Below, in pieces: positions 52,278-61,010 of a stretch of DNA of 64,000 nt. The notes below the pieces were generated by a model, which was not told the DNA's origin, ran no database searches, and worked only from the letters and a program-made list of their open reading frames with translations. Made by a program: the position numbers and the translations under genes. The DNA is from Acetobacteraceae bacterium (lineage in GTDB: Bacteria; Pseudomonadota; Alphaproteobacteria; Acetobacterales; Acetobacteraceae), in contig JAKFUL010000005.1 of NCBI GenBank assembly GCA_021732665.1, forward strand, positions 19,544 through 83,543. The letters run 5' to 3'. Each line of letters opens with the position of its first letter. Position 1 is the first letter of the stretch.

Positions 52278-53918
52278 ATGATCCGTGACCTCTTCCGGGT
52301 CTGGGGCCTGTGGCGGGCGCGCGGTGGCTGGCTGCTGATCGGCATAGGCGTGGCTGTGGCCTCCGCACTTTCGGCCGTAGCGCTGCTGGCGCTGGCTGGC
52401 CAGGGGGTGGCCTCCGGCGTGGCGCTGATGGGCGGCGGCGGCGCGCTGGCGATCCTCCTGTTGCGGCCGCTGATGCTGGCCCGCCCGGCGCTGCGCTGGG
52501 GGGAGCGCATGGCGAGCCACGAGGCCACCTTCCGCGCCCTGGCCGATACCCGCGTGTGGTTCTTCCGCCGCCTTGCCCAACGCATGCCGGGGGGGCTGGG
52601 TCTGACCGGCGCCGGCGATGCGCGCGGCCGCATGGTGGCCGATGTCGAGGCGCTGGACGGGCTTTATCTGCGCGCCGTGCTGCCGGCGCTGGCCGCGGCC
52701 GCCGTGGTCGCCGCTGTTGCCCTGCTGCTGGGCGCCGAGCCCGGCCTGGCCGCCCTGGTCGCCGCCCCGCTGGGGCTGGCATTGTTGCTGCCCTTCTGGC
52801 TGGCCCAGGGCGCCAACCGCGCCGCCCAGGCCGTCGCCGCCGAGCGTGGTGCCATGAACCGCGCGGCGCTCGACCCGCTGCTGGGTCTGCCCGAGACCCT
52901 GTGCAACCAGGCCGAGGGCCGGGCCGCGGCAAGGCTTCAGGGCGCCACTGCCGCCATGCACGCCGCCGAGGCGCGGCTGGCCCAACGCGGCGCCATCGGC
53001 GGCGCCTCGGGTTTTCTTCTGGGGCAACTGGCCATGCTGGGCGCGCTTGGCTGGGCGCTGGCGCATGGCACCGGGGGTGGGCTCGCGGTGCTCGGGCTGT
53101 TCATGGCGCTGGCGGCGGCGGAAACCCTGGGTCTTGTGCCGCGCGCGGGCACCTCTCTGGCCGCGGCCGGTGCCGCCGCCCGGCGCCTTTTCGCCCTGGC
53201 CGATACCGCGCCGCCGGTGACCGAGCCCCTCGCCCCCGCCGCGATGCCGCCGGGCAACACGCTGCGCTTCGAAGGCGTGGGCTTTGCCTGGGAGCCCGGC
53301 CGGCCGGTCTTCGAATCGCTCGACCTGGAATGGCGCGAGGGCGAGCGGCTTGCGCTGCTCGGGCCGTCGGGCGCCGGCAAATCCTCCATCGCCGCCATGT
53401 TGCTGAAACTGGCCGCGCCGCAGGCCGGGCGCATCACCCTGGGCGGCGTGGACATCGCCAGCCTGCCGGCGGCGGACATCCGTGCCCGCATCGCCTGCCT
53501 CAGCCAGGATGCACGGATTTTCGACGCCTCGATCGCGGATAATCTGCGCATCGCCGCCCCGGAGGCGCCGGAGGCGGCACTTTGGCGCGTGCTGGCCCAG
53601 GTCGGTCTGGCCGAGTTGGTGCGCGCCCTGCCGCAGGCGCTGGACACCCCCTGCGGCGAGGGTGGCGCGCGCTTCTCCGGCGGCCAGGCGCGGCGCATGG
53701 CCCTGGCCCGCGCGCTGCTGCCCGCGGCACCCCTGCTGGTGCTCGACGAGCCCACCACGGGCCTGGACGCCGAAACCGAACGTGCATTCCTGGAAACGCT
53801 GGAAGCTGCGACCCGCGGCCGTTCGCTGCTGCTGATCACCCATAAATTGGTCGGGGTGGAGAAACCCGACAGGGTGTTGCGGCTGGCAAAGGGCCGTGCT
53901 TTCCCCGCCGCGGGCTGA
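52278..53918 (+). CDS. cydC: Glutathione/cysteine ABC exporter subunit CydC
   Basis: 546 residues from the ATG at 52278, immediately after the cydD stop. Ala-rich transmembrane domain, then an ATPase with GPSGAGKSS, FSGGQARRMALARAL (first residue changed from Leu), LLVLDEPTTGLDA and ITHKLVGV. Together with CydD it forms a heterodimeric exporter of glutathione and cysteine. The last gene of the pair is followed by a 94-base gap before the unknown eight-gene operon. Confidence 0.91.
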   Translation: MIRDLFRVWGLWRARGGWLLIGIGVAVASALSAVALLALAGQGVASGVALMGGGGALAILLLRPLMLARPALRWGERMASHEATFRALADTRVWFFRRLAQRMPGGLGLTGAGDARGRMVADVEALDGLYLRAVLPALAAAAVVAAVALLLGAEPGLAALVAAPLGLALLLPFWLAQGANRAAQAVAAERGAMNRAALDPLLGLPETLCNQAEGRAAARLQGATAAMHAAEARLAQRGAIGGASGFLLGQLAMLGALGWALAHGTGGGLAVLGLFMALAAAETLGLVPRAGTSLAAAGAAARRLFALADTAPPVTEPLAPAAMPPGNTLRFEGVGFAWEPGRPVFESLDLEWREGERLALLGPSGAGKSSIAAMLLKLAAPQAGRITLGGVDIASLPAADIRARIACLSQDARIFDASIADNLRIAAPEAPEAALWRVLAQVGLAELVRALPQALDTPCGEGGARFSGGQARRMALARALLPAAPLLVLDEPTTGLDAETERAFLETLEAATRGRSLLLITHKLVGVEKPDRVLRLAKGRAFPAAG

Positions 53919-54012
53919 ACAAGACTTGCTTTTTCTGATTCCGCATCGCGGGAGCGCATCCATTTCGGCACCCACCACGTAACCTCGCAGACACTCAGCG
54001 GAGATGCAGTGA

Positions 54013-55419
54013 ATGGGCGTGGTACAAAAACCCGGTGGCTGCATGGGCGCGATGGAGGTGGCAGCGGCCCGCCCCTATCCGCCCCGCGCCCCGCAGGACG
54101 ACCCCATGCTGCTGGCGCGCGAGCGCATGGTGGAGAACGGGCAATGGCACCCCCTGCAATCCATGGGCCGGCGCTGGGCCATGGGCTGCGTGGCGCTGGA
54201 GATCACCCAGCGCTGCAACCTGGATTGCACGCTGTGCTACCTCAGCGACCATTCCGAGGCGGTGAAGGACATCCCCCTCGAAGAGGTCTTTCGGCGAATC
54301 GACGCCATCCGCGCCGAATATGGCCCCGACACCGAAATCCAGGTGACCGGTGGCGACCCGACGCTGCGTGACCGGGCCGAACTGGTCCGCATCATCCGCC
54401 ATATCCGCCACCGGCGCATGATTCCCAACCTCTTCACCAACGGCATCAAGGCGACGCGCGATCTGCTGGCCGAGCTGGCGGGGGCCGGCCTGGGCGATGT
54501 CGCCTTCCATGTCGACACCACGCAGGAACGAAAGGGTTTCTCTGACGAGGCCAGCCTGCACCCGCTGCGCCTGGAGTATATCGCCCGCGCCCGGGGCCTG
54601 GGGATCGGCATCGTCTTCAACACCACGGTGCATGACGGCAATCTGGCCGATATCCCCGATGTGGCGGAATTCTTCGTCCGAAACGCGGCCGATGTGCGGC
54701 TGGCCAGCTTCCAGTTGCAGGCCGATACCGGCCGCGGCGTGGCCGGCGGCAGCGACGGGGGCGTCTCCATCACGCGCGTCTCGCAGCAGATCCAGCGCGG
54801 CGCGGGGGCGCGGATTTCCTTCGACACGCCACTCGCCGGCCATGCCGATTGCAACCGCCACGCGCTGACGCTGGTGGCGGGCGGCGCGGTGCTCGATCTC
54901 TACGACGACAAACGCGTGCTGGCCGCACTTCTGGCGGAGACCGCCGACATGAAGTTCGAACGCATGGCCCCCTGGCAGGGCGCCTGGCGCTTCGCCCGCC
55001 GCATGGCTGCCCGCCCCGCTTTGGCCCGGGCATTGCTGCCCTGGTCGCTGCGCAAGCTGCGGGAATTCTGGCGGCCGCTGCTGGCGGCGCGGGGGCGGGC
55101 GCACCGGCTGGCCTTCTTCATCCATGACTTCATGGACGCCCGTTCGCTCGACCGATGCCGCGTCGGCGCCTGCATCTTCATGGTGCAGACGGCGGAGGGG
55201 CCTGTTTCGATGTGCGTGCACAACGCCAAGCGCGACGCCTTCATCCTTCAGCCGCTGCGGCTGGAAGGCCAGCCCGGCGCGTGGAATCCCCTGACCGGGC
55301 AGATGGAGGCAGCCCCCGGCGTAACCACCCCGGCCCTCACGGCGAAGAATGCGAAGGGCCGGGTGCGCATCACGCGCGTCCCTTCGGCTGCCCGAAACCA
55401 GAAGGAAAGCCAGCCATGA
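54013..55419 (+). CDS. Radical SAM protein of unknown reaction (first gene of an eight-gene operon)
   Basis: 468 residues from the ATG at 54013, which has GGAG 9 bases upstream. The radical SAM cluster motif is CNLDCTLC (Cys68, 72, 75), followed by IQVTGGDPTLR (SAM-binding GGE-like motif) and IPNLFTNGIKAT. A C-terminal patch with three more Cys (DRCRVGACIF and VSMCVHN) could bind a second Fe-S cluster. I do not recognise a named subfamily. Later ATGs (54043, 54052) are possible starts. It overlaps the DUF547 gene by 4 bases and so leads a translationally coupled run to 60560. Confidence 0.85.
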   Translation: MGVVQKPGGCMGAMEVAAARPYPPRAPQDDPMLLARERMVENGQWHPLQSMGRRWAMGCVALEITQRCNLDCTLCYLSDHSEAVKDIPLEEVFRRIDAIRAEYGPDTEIQVTGGDPTLRDRAELVRIIRHIRHRRMIPNLFTNGIKATRDLLAELAGAGLGDVAFHVDTTQERKGFSDEASLHPLRLEYIARARGLGIGIVFNTTVHDGNLADIPDVAEFFVRNAADVRLASFQLQADTGRGVAGGSDGGVSITRVSQQIQRGAGARISFDTPLAGHADCNRHALTLVAGGAVLDLYDDKRVLAALLAETADMKFERMAPWQGAWRFARRMAARPALARALLPWSLRKLREFWRPLLAARGRAHRLAFFIHDFMDARSLDRCRVGACIFMVQTAEGPVSMCVHNAKRDAFILQPLRLEGQPGAWNPLTGQMEAAPGVTTPALTAKNAKGRVRITRVPSAARNQKESQP

Positions 55420-56210
55420 TCGCCCGCCGCTCGCTGCTCGCCGCCATCACGCTTCCCGCCTTGGCCCTGCCCACCTTGGCCCTGCCCACCGCGGCGCACG
55501 CGCAAGCGCCCTTCTCGCTCGACGCCTGGACCGACCGATGGGAGGCGATTTTGCGCAGCCGGGTGGATAGCCTGGGCCGGGTGGATTTCTCCGGGCTGCA
55601 GGCCGACCCGCGGCCATTGGCCGCGGTGGCGGGCGCGCTGGCCAATGCCGGGCCGCGCACCACACCCGGTGCCTTCCCCGACGCGGCCTCGCGCCTCGCC
55701 TTTCTGATCAACGCCTACAACGCGCTGGCCATGCAGGGCATTGTCGAGCGCGGGGTGCCGGCATCGCTCGGGCTGATCGACCGCTTCTCGTTCTTCGCGC
55801 GCACGAGATTTCCCTTCGATGGCGGCTCCATCGCGCTGAAGGCGTTGGAGGACAATGTCATCCGCCCGCTCGGCGAGGAGCGGGCGCATTTCGCCCTCAA
55901 CTGCATGGTGGTGGCCTGCCCGCGTCTGCCGCGGGAAGCCTTTCGCGGGGCGCGGCTGGAGCAGCAACTGCAGGCCGCGCGGGTGGAGTTCTGCGACAGC
56001 CCGTATCATGTCCGGCCGCAGCCGGCGGATCGGGTGGTGTTCCTCTCCACCATCTTCAGTTTCTACACCAGCGATTTCGTGCCGGCGAAGGCGCCGGACC
56101 TGGTGACCTACGTCAACCGCACCCGCGCCACCCCGGTGCCAACCAATCTGCGCCCGCTCTTTCTGGAATATGACTGGACCATCAATATCCAGCCCGCGCG
56201 CGGCGCATGA
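55416..56210 (+). CDS. DUF547-domain exported protein
   Basis: 264 residues with a signal peptide (MIARRSLLAAITLPALALP and on to HAQ). DUF547 landmarks are present: FLINAYNALAMQGIV near residue 100, ALNCMVVACPRLPREAF near 160 with a conserved Cys, and VVFLSTIFSFYTSDF. The family is secreted or periplasmic, widely distributed and has no settled function; a papain-like Cys-peptidase fold has been suggested. ATGA overlaps with both neighbours place it firmly in the operon. Confidence 0.88.
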   Translation: MIARRSLLAAITLPALALPTLALPTAAHAQAPFSLDAWTDRWEAILRSRVDSLGRVDFSGLQADPRPLAAVAGALANAGPRTTPGAFPDAASRLAFLINAYNALAMQGIVERGVPASLGLIDRFSFFARTRFPFDGGSIALKALEDNVIRPLGEERAHFALNCMVVACPRLPREAFRGARLEQQLQAARVEFCDSPYHVRPQPADRVVFLSTIFSFYTSDFVPAKAPDLVTYVNRTRATPVPTNLRPLFLEYDWTINIQPARGA

Positions 56211-56635
56211 GGGTGCTGTCCATACCCGCGAGCCCATCCCTGGCAGCGCTTGCCACCTGGCTGCTGGCGGCGGTGCTGCTGGCCACCGGGCTGGGCAAGG
56301 CCCTGGATGTGGAGGGCTTCGGCGCCGTGCTGGCCGGCTACCGCCTGCTGCCGCCGGGCAGCGAGGCTTTCGTGGCCCTTGCGATCACCATTGCTGAGCT
56401 GGGCCTGGCCGCCGCCCTGCTGCACCGGCCCTGGCGCCGTGGCGCCGCCTGGGGTGCGGTGTTGCTGTTCCTGGCCAATGCGGTTGTGCTCTCGCTCACC
56501 CTGCTGCGAGGCATCGAACTGGCGAATTGCGGCTGCTTCGGCGTGTTCTGGCCGCGCCCGCTTCGGCCCTGGACGCCACTGGAAGACCTTGCCCTGGCGG
56601 GTCTCGCCCTGATCGCAGGCATGCGGCCGAAATGA
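56207..56635 (+). CDS. MauE/DoxX-like four-helix membrane protein
   Basis: 142 residues with four hydrophobic helices (AALATWLLAAVLLATGLGKAL, FVALAITIAELGLAAALL, AAWGAVLLFLANAVVLSL and LEDLALAGLALIAGM). NCGCFG sits between helices 3 and 4. This Cys pair and topology match the MauE branch of DoxX-like proteins, which handle disulfides during maturation of exported enzymes such as methylamine dehydrogenase. Here it may serve a disulfide or metal step for the DUF547 or chalcone-isomerase-like neighbours. That role is inference. Confidence 0.83.
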   Translation: MRVLSIPASPSLAALATWLLAAVLLATGLGKALDVEGFGAVLAGYRLLPPGSEAFVALAITIAELGLAAALLHRPWRRGAAWGAVLLFLANAVVLSLTLLRGIELANCGCFGVFWPRPLRPWTPLEDLALAGLALIAGMRPK

Positions 56636-57108
56636 CCCGGCGCGCCTTGCTCCTTCTGCCCCTGGCCGCCGCGGCGCAGGATGGCTTCCCGCCCAGCGCA
56701 CCCGGCGGGCTGGCCCTGCATGGCGTGGCGGCGCGGCGCTACCTAGGCTTTCGTGTCTATGAGGCGGCGCTCTACGTCGCTGCCCCCGCCGCGCGGCCGG
56801 AACATGTTGCGGACCCGGCGTTGATTCTGGTCCGCTACCACCGGCGCGTGGCGCTGGCCGATGTCCGCCGCGCCTGGCTGCCCAGCCTGGGCGAGCCGCT
56901 CGACCCCGGCTTCGACGCCTGGCTGCGCGACATCTCGCCCGGGAATGAGGAAAGCTACGCCTTCAGCCGCACCGGCGCTCGGCTGGAAGGCCCGGGCCGG
57001 CTTGCCCTGAATCTTCCACCCGGCCCCTTCACCACCATGCTGCGGGCGTCCTGGCTGGGCACCGAGGCGCCGCCTGCATTGCGTGCCGGCTGGTTTCCCG
57101 GGATATGA
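56632..57108 (+). CDS. Exported chalcone-isomerase-like protein
   Basis: 158 residues. A short signal peptide (MTRRALLLLPLAAAAQ) is followed by LALHGVAARRYLGFRVYEAALYV, the strand-turn pattern of the chalcone-isomerase-like fold, and ends RAGWFPGI. Bacterial members of this fold are periplasmic and of unknown activity; some bind fatty acids. There is no chalcone substrate in bacteria of this kind, so the name describes the fold only. It is coupled to the MauE-like gene by a 4-base overlap. A 37-base gap follows. Confidence 0.8.
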   Translation: MTRRALLLLPLAAAAQDGFPPSAPGGLALHGVAARRYLGFRVYEAALYVAAPAARPEHVADPALILVRYHRRVALADVRRAWLPSLGEPLDPGFDAWLRDISPGNEESYAFSRTGARLEGPGRLALNLPPGPFTTMLRASWLGTEAPPALRAGWFPGI

Positions 57109-57145
57109 AAATGCTAATGAAAGATTTGCAACGGACAGGCCCCGC

Positions 57146-58099
57146 ATGACCCCGCCGCTGGACAATTCCCCCTTCACCCCCCTCGCCCCCGGCAAGTTCG
57201 AGCACCCGGAGGTGACGCTGCGCGGCGAGCGCCGGGCCAGCGTGGATTTCGGCGGGCTGCGCACGCTGTGGATCAACACCGGCACGCTGTGCAACATCAC
57301 CTGTTCGAATTGCTACATCGAGAGCAGCCCACGCAATGACGCCCTGGTTTACATCACCGCGGCCGAAACGCGTGCCTTCCTCGATGAGGCCGAGGCCCGC
57401 GGCGAACCGCTGGAGGAGGTGGGCTTCACCGGCGGCGAACCCTTCATGAACCGCGAATTGCCGGCGATGCTGGAGGATGCGCTGGGACGGGGCCTCCGCG
57501 CGCTGGTGCTGACCAACGCCATGAAACCCATGCGCCAGCACGAACGCGCGCTGCTGGCGCTGCACGCCCGCTACGGCGATCGCCTGACCATGCGCGTCAG
57601 CCTGGACCATTTCAGCGCCGATCTGCATGACGAGGAGCGCGGCGCCGGCAGCTTCGCCATCGCCATCGACGGGCTGGCCTGGTTGGCCCGGCACGGCTTG
57701 CAGACCCACGTCGCAGGCCGCGCCGGCTTCGGCGACGCGGCGATGCGGCAGGGCTTCCAGGCGCTGTTTGCCGCGCATGGTCTTCCCATCGACGTGAACG
57801 ACCCGGTGGCGCTGATGCTCTTCCCGGAAATGGACGCGCGGATCGACGTGCCGGAAATCACCGAGGCCTGCTGGGGCATCCTGCACAAATCGCCGGACAG
57901 CATGATGTGCGCCTCCGCCCGCATGGTGGTGAAGCGGCGGGGTGCGGAAAGGCCCGCCGTGCTGGCCTGCACCCTGCTGGCCTATGACCAGCGCTTCGAA
58001 CTGGGCGCGACCCTGGCCGAGGCAGCGCGGCCGGTGGCGCTGAACCACCAGCATTGCGCCAAATTCTGCGTCCTGGGCGGCGCGGCCTGCAGCCGATAA
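57146..58099 (+). CDS. Radical SAM protein of unknown reaction (second in the operon)
   Basis: 317 residues from the ATG at 57146. The cluster motif is CNITCSNC (Cys49, 53, 56) inside TLWINTGTLCNITCSNCYIE, followed by VGFTGGEPFMN (SAM ribose/amino group binding) and VLTNAMKPM. The end carries HCAKFCVLGGAAC, four His/Cys ligands suited to a further metal or Fe-S site. It differs clearly from the first radical SAM enzyme of the operon. The exact class is not recognised. The frame is open to 57083, overlapping the previous gene, but the family-like sequence begins later. A PhnD-like receptor starts 15 bases downstream. Confidence 0.85.
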   Translation: MTPPLDNSPFTPLAPGKFEHPEVTLRGERRASVDFGGLRTLWINTGTLCNITCSNCYIESSPRNDALVYITAAETRAFLDEAEARGEPLEEVGFTGGEPFMNRELPAMLEDALGRGLRALVLTNAMKPMRQHERALLALHARYGDRLTMRVSLDHFSADLHDEERGAGSFAIAIDGLAWLARHGLQTHVAGRAGFGDAAMRQGFQALFAAHGLPIDVNDPVALMLFPEMDARIDVPEITEACWGILHKSPDSMMCASARMVVKRRGAERPAVLACTLLAYDQRFELGATLAEAARPVALNHQHCAKFCVLGGAACSR

Positions 58100-58114
58100 A
58101 CAAGGAGAACCACG

Positions 58115-58969
58115 ATGATTGAACGCCGCACCCTGCTCGCCGCGCCGCTGCTGGCGCCCGCCCTGGCGCAGGCGCAATCCCGCGCGCCGATTCGCTTCGC
58201 CGTCGGCCCCTTCCAGCCCACCGCCGGCGATACGCGCCGCGCCTATGAGCCGTTCTTCGCCCATCTCGCCGCCGCCCTCGGCCGGCCCTTCGAACTGACG
58301 GTGACGACCGACTGGGCGGGCATCGCGGTGGCGCTCGGCAGCGGCCAGGTGGATTGCGCCTGGATGGGCCCCTGGGGCTTCGTGCTGGCGCAGGACCGCG
58401 CGCGGGCCGAGGCGCTGGCCACCGTGCTCTACAATGGCCAGCCGACCTATCACGCCATCATCCTCGGTCGCAGCGGGCTTTCCATCGCCCGCTTCCCGGA
58501 GGATGCCCGCGGCCTCTCCATCTCCTTCGCCGATGCCGGTTCGACCAGCGGCTGGCTCATCCCGCATTTCTGGTTCAGCCAGCAGGGCATCGATCCGCGG
58601 ACCTATTTCCGCTACCGCGACGGCGCCAGCCACGCCGCCAATGTGATCTCGGTGGTCACGGGCCAGGTCGATCTCGCCACCGATTTCGACCGGAATTTCG
58701 CCGCCATGATCGCCTCCGGCCGGGTGCGGGCGGAGCAGGCGCAGATCGTCTGGCGCAGCGCGCCCCTGCCCAATGACGCGCTGGCGGTGCGCCAGGATCT
58801 CGATGACGCCACGAAGCGGGCGATCGCCGCCGCGGCGCTCAGCATCACGCCCGAGGCCGCGCCGCGCATCATGCCCGCCAACTACACCGGCTGGGTGGCG
58901 GCGACACCCCAAACATATTCCCAGATCGAAGCCGCCGGCCGCGCCCTGGGCCGCCTGCGCACCTCGTGA
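58115..58969 (+). CDS. PhnD-like phosphate/phosphite/phosphonate ABC substrate-binding protein
   Basis: 284 residues. A signal peptide (MIERRTLLAAPLLAPALAQAQ) leads to a type-II periplasmic binding fold with IRFAVGPFQPTAGDTRRAYEP near the start, GQVDCAWMGPWGF and the oxyanion-binding ADAGSTSGWLIP loop typical of PhnD. AAGGAGA precedes the ATG. The GSTSG loop points to a phosphonate-like or other tetrahedral oxyanion ligand, but binding specificity is not readable. It overlaps the permease gene by 4 bases. Confidence 0.88.
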   Translation: MIERRTLLAAPLLAPALAQAQSRAPIRFAVGPFQPTAGDTRRAYEPFFAHLAAALGRPFELTVTTDWAGIAVALGSGQVDCAWMGPWGFVLAQDRARAEALATVLYNGQPTYHAIILGRSGLSIARFPEDARGLSISFADAGSTSGWLIPHFWFSQQGIDPRTYFRYRDGASHAANVISVVTGQVDLATDFDRNFAAMIASGRVRAEQAQIVWRSAPLPNDALAVRQDLDDATKRAIAAAALSITPEAAPRIMPANYTGWVAATPQTYSQIEAAGRALGRLRTS

Positions 58970-59718
58970 CGCGCGGGCGCCTCGCGGGATGGGGCGCTTT
59001 CCTGCTGCTGGTGGCGGGTTCGGCCTGGGTGGTGGCGCCCGATCCCTCGCGGCTGGCCTCGGGGCTGCCCCGGTTGTTCGGCTGGCTGGCCACCGCCTGG
59101 CCGCCGGATTTTTCCGGCCCCCGCGATATTGCCTGGCGGGCGGCGGAGACGGTGGGCATCGCCACACTGGGCACGCTGCTGGCGGCGGCCCTCGCCCTGC
59201 CCATGGCGCTGGCGGCGACGCGCCAGGTCAGCCCGGGGGTGGGGTTCTACCACCCCATGCGCGGGTTGCTGGACAGCCTGCGCGGCATCGACGGCTTCGT
59301 CTTCGCGTTGCTCTTCGTGGCCGCGGTGGGGCTGGGGCCCTTCGCCGGCATGCTGGGGGTGGCGCTGCATTCGGCGGGCTCCGTCGCGAAACTCTGGTCG
59401 GAGGCGATGGAGAATGCCGATCCGCGGCCTTCCGAGGCCATTCTCTCCGTCGGCGGCTCGCGGCTGCATGTCGCCATCTTCGCGCTGATGCCGCAGACCA
59501 TGGCGCAGAATCTGGGCGGGCTGCTTTATGTGTGGGAGGCGAATATCCGCGCCTCCACCGTGCTCGGCCTGGTCGGCGCCGGGGGCCTGGGGCAAGAGCT
59601 GAAAAACAGCGTCGACCTGCTCGATTTCAACCGCGTGCTGGCCATATTGCTGGTCATCATCGCCCTGACTCTGACGGCGGACCGGATCAGCGGCGCGCTG
59701 CGAAAGGCCCTTGCATGA
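58966..59718 (+). CDS. PhnE-like ABC transporter permease
   Basis: 250 residues starting at a GTG that overlaps the receptor stop. About six membrane helices (WGAFLLLVAGSAWVVAP first). The ABC-coupling EAA loop reads EANIRASTVLGLVGAGGLG, as in PhnE. It should form a transporter with the PhnD-like receptor, yet no ATPase gene (PhnC) lies in the operon or anywhere in the window except FtsE, CydDC and the ABC-2 exporter ATPase. The partner ATPase must be elsewhere or shared. It overlaps the phosphoesterase-fold gene by 4 bases. Confidence 0.88.
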   Translation: MTRGRLAGWGAFLLLVAGSAWVVAPDPSRLASGLPRLFGWLATAWPPDFSGPRDIAWRAAETVGIATLGTLLAAALALPMALAATRQVSPGVGFYHPMRGLLDSLRGIDGFVFALLFVAAVGLGPFAGMLGVALHSAGSVAKLWSEAMENADPRPSEAILSVGGSRLHVAIFALMPQTMAQNLGGLLYVWEANIRASTVLGLVGAGGLGQELKNSVDLLDFNRVLAILLVIIALTLTADRISGALRKALA

Positions 59719-60560
59719 CCCTTGTTCTGCGCCTGGCCGGCCCGATGCTGATCTTCGGCGGGCCCTATTCCAACCTCCAGGCCACCCGGGCTGTGCTGGC
59801 AGAGGCGGCGGCGCGCGGGATCGCGTCCGATCACATCCTCTGCACCGGCGATGTCGTGGCCTATGCCGCCGATGCGAGCGCCTGCTGCGACCTGATGATG
59901 GCCAGCGGCGCCACCGTACTGATGGGCAATTGCGAGGAGAACCTTGCCGCCGACAGCGAGGATTGCGGCTGCGGTTTTGCCGAGGACACCGCCTGCGACC
60001 TGCTCTCCCGCGCCTGGTATGCCCATGCCAGGGCCGAGATCACCCCCGCCCATCGCGCCTGGATGGCCGGCCTGCCGCGCCGGCTGGACATCGCGCTACC
60101 CGATGGCCGAAGGCTGGCGGTGCTGCATGGCGGCGCGGCCGAGATCAGCCGCTTCCTCTTCGCCTCGGCGCCCGACGCGGTGCTGGCGGCCGAACTCGCC
60201 GCCACCGGCTGCGACGGCGTGGTGGCCGGCCATTGCGGCATTCCCTTCGCGCGCGTCCTGCCCGGCGGGGGGCTTTGGCTCAATGCCGGCGCTGTGGGCA
60301 TGCCGGCCAATGACGGCACGCCGCGCGTCTGGTTCAGCCTCCTCACCCCGGCGGAGGGTGGTTTGCGGGTGGAAACCCGGCCGCTCACCTATGAGCACGC
60401 GGCGGCCGCGGCGGCCATGCGGGCGGCCGGCCTGCCGGAAGGCTATGCCGCGGGCATCGAGACCGGGTTGTGGCCTTCCTGCGACGTGCTGCCGCCGGCC
60501 GAGCTTGCCGCGCGCGGCAAAGCGTTGCACGGAGATGATCGGCTGTGGCGCGCCCGTTGA
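59715..60560 (+). CDS. Cys-rich metallophosphoesterase-fold protein with altered metal motifs
   Basis: 281 residues. The fold of the YfcE/calcineurin-like phosphoesterases is recognisable (TGDVVAYAAD, VLMGNCEEN, LAVLHGG and VVAGHCGIPFARV), but three of the standard ligand motifs differ. The first D-x-H-G-N is G-P-Y-S-N, the G-N-H-(D/E) motif is G-N-C-E, and G-H-T-H is G-H-C-G. Ten Cys are spread over the sequence, including DCGCGF. Either metal binding has shifted to Cys ligands or hydrolysis has been lost. As the last gene of the PhnDE-radical SAM operon it may act on the imported compound. That is inference. Confidence 0.8.
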   Translation: MTLVLRLAGPMLIFGGPYSNLQATRAVLAEAAARGIASDHILCTGDVVAYAADASACCDLMMASGATVLMGNCEENLAADSEDCGCGFAEDTACDLLSRAWYAHARAEITPAHRAWMAGLPRRLDIALPDGRRLAVLHGGAAEISRFLFASAPDAVLAAELAATGCDGVVAGHCGIPFARVLPGGGLWLNAGAVGMPANDGTPRVWFSLLTPAEGGLRVETRPLTYEHAAAAAAMRAAGLPEGYAAGIETGLWPSCDVLPPAELAARGKALHGDDRLWRAR

Positions 60561-60614
60561 CGCGGCCATGCCCATTGGGCATTGCGGGAGGAACCAATTC
60601 CCCCGGAGATTCGC

Positions 60615-61010
60615 ATGATCCGCCGTCTTGCCCTGCTCGCCCCCGTCGCACTCGCCATCGCAGGCTGCGCCTCCTTGAGCGGCGAAGCGTCGAGCGAGCC
60701 GCCCGTGATCATCTTCTTCAGCGGTGACAGCGCCGCCCTGGAGGAACCGGCGCTGGCCCTGGTGCGCGGCGCGGCGGCAACGGCCGCGCGGCATCCCAAT
60801 GCCTCGGTGCGGGTGCTGGGCTTTGCCGGCCCCACCGGTGGCCGCCCCTATAACGTCGCACTCAGCCGCGCACGGGCCGAGCAGATCTCCACCCATCTGA
60901 CCGAGGCGGGCGTGCTGGCCAGCCGTATCCGCGTGGTGGCCCGCGGCCCGGTGGAGTTCGAATTCGCCGAGCTCGAGTCACGCCGGGTCGAGATCCGCTT
61001 CGGCGAGTGA
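60615..61010 (+). CDS. OmpA-family lipoprotein
   Basis: 131 residues from the ATG at 60615 (CGGAG upstream). A lipoprotein signal ends AIAGC (Cys18). The rest is a compact OmpA-C domain: VIIFFSGDSAALEEPAL at the start, VRVLGFAGPTGGRPYNVALSRARAEQIS (with breaks) as the peptidoglycan-binding region, and SRRVEIRF at the end. It anchors the outer membrane to the wall. The stop overlaps the recQ GTG start. It is short and lacks a barrel domain. Confidence 0.88.
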   Translation: MIRRLALLAPVALAIAGCASLSGEASSEPPVIIFFSGDSAALEEPALALVRGAAATAARHPNASVRVLGFAGPTGGRPYNVALSRARAEQISTHLTEAGVLASRIRVVARGPVEFEFAELESRRVEIRFGE

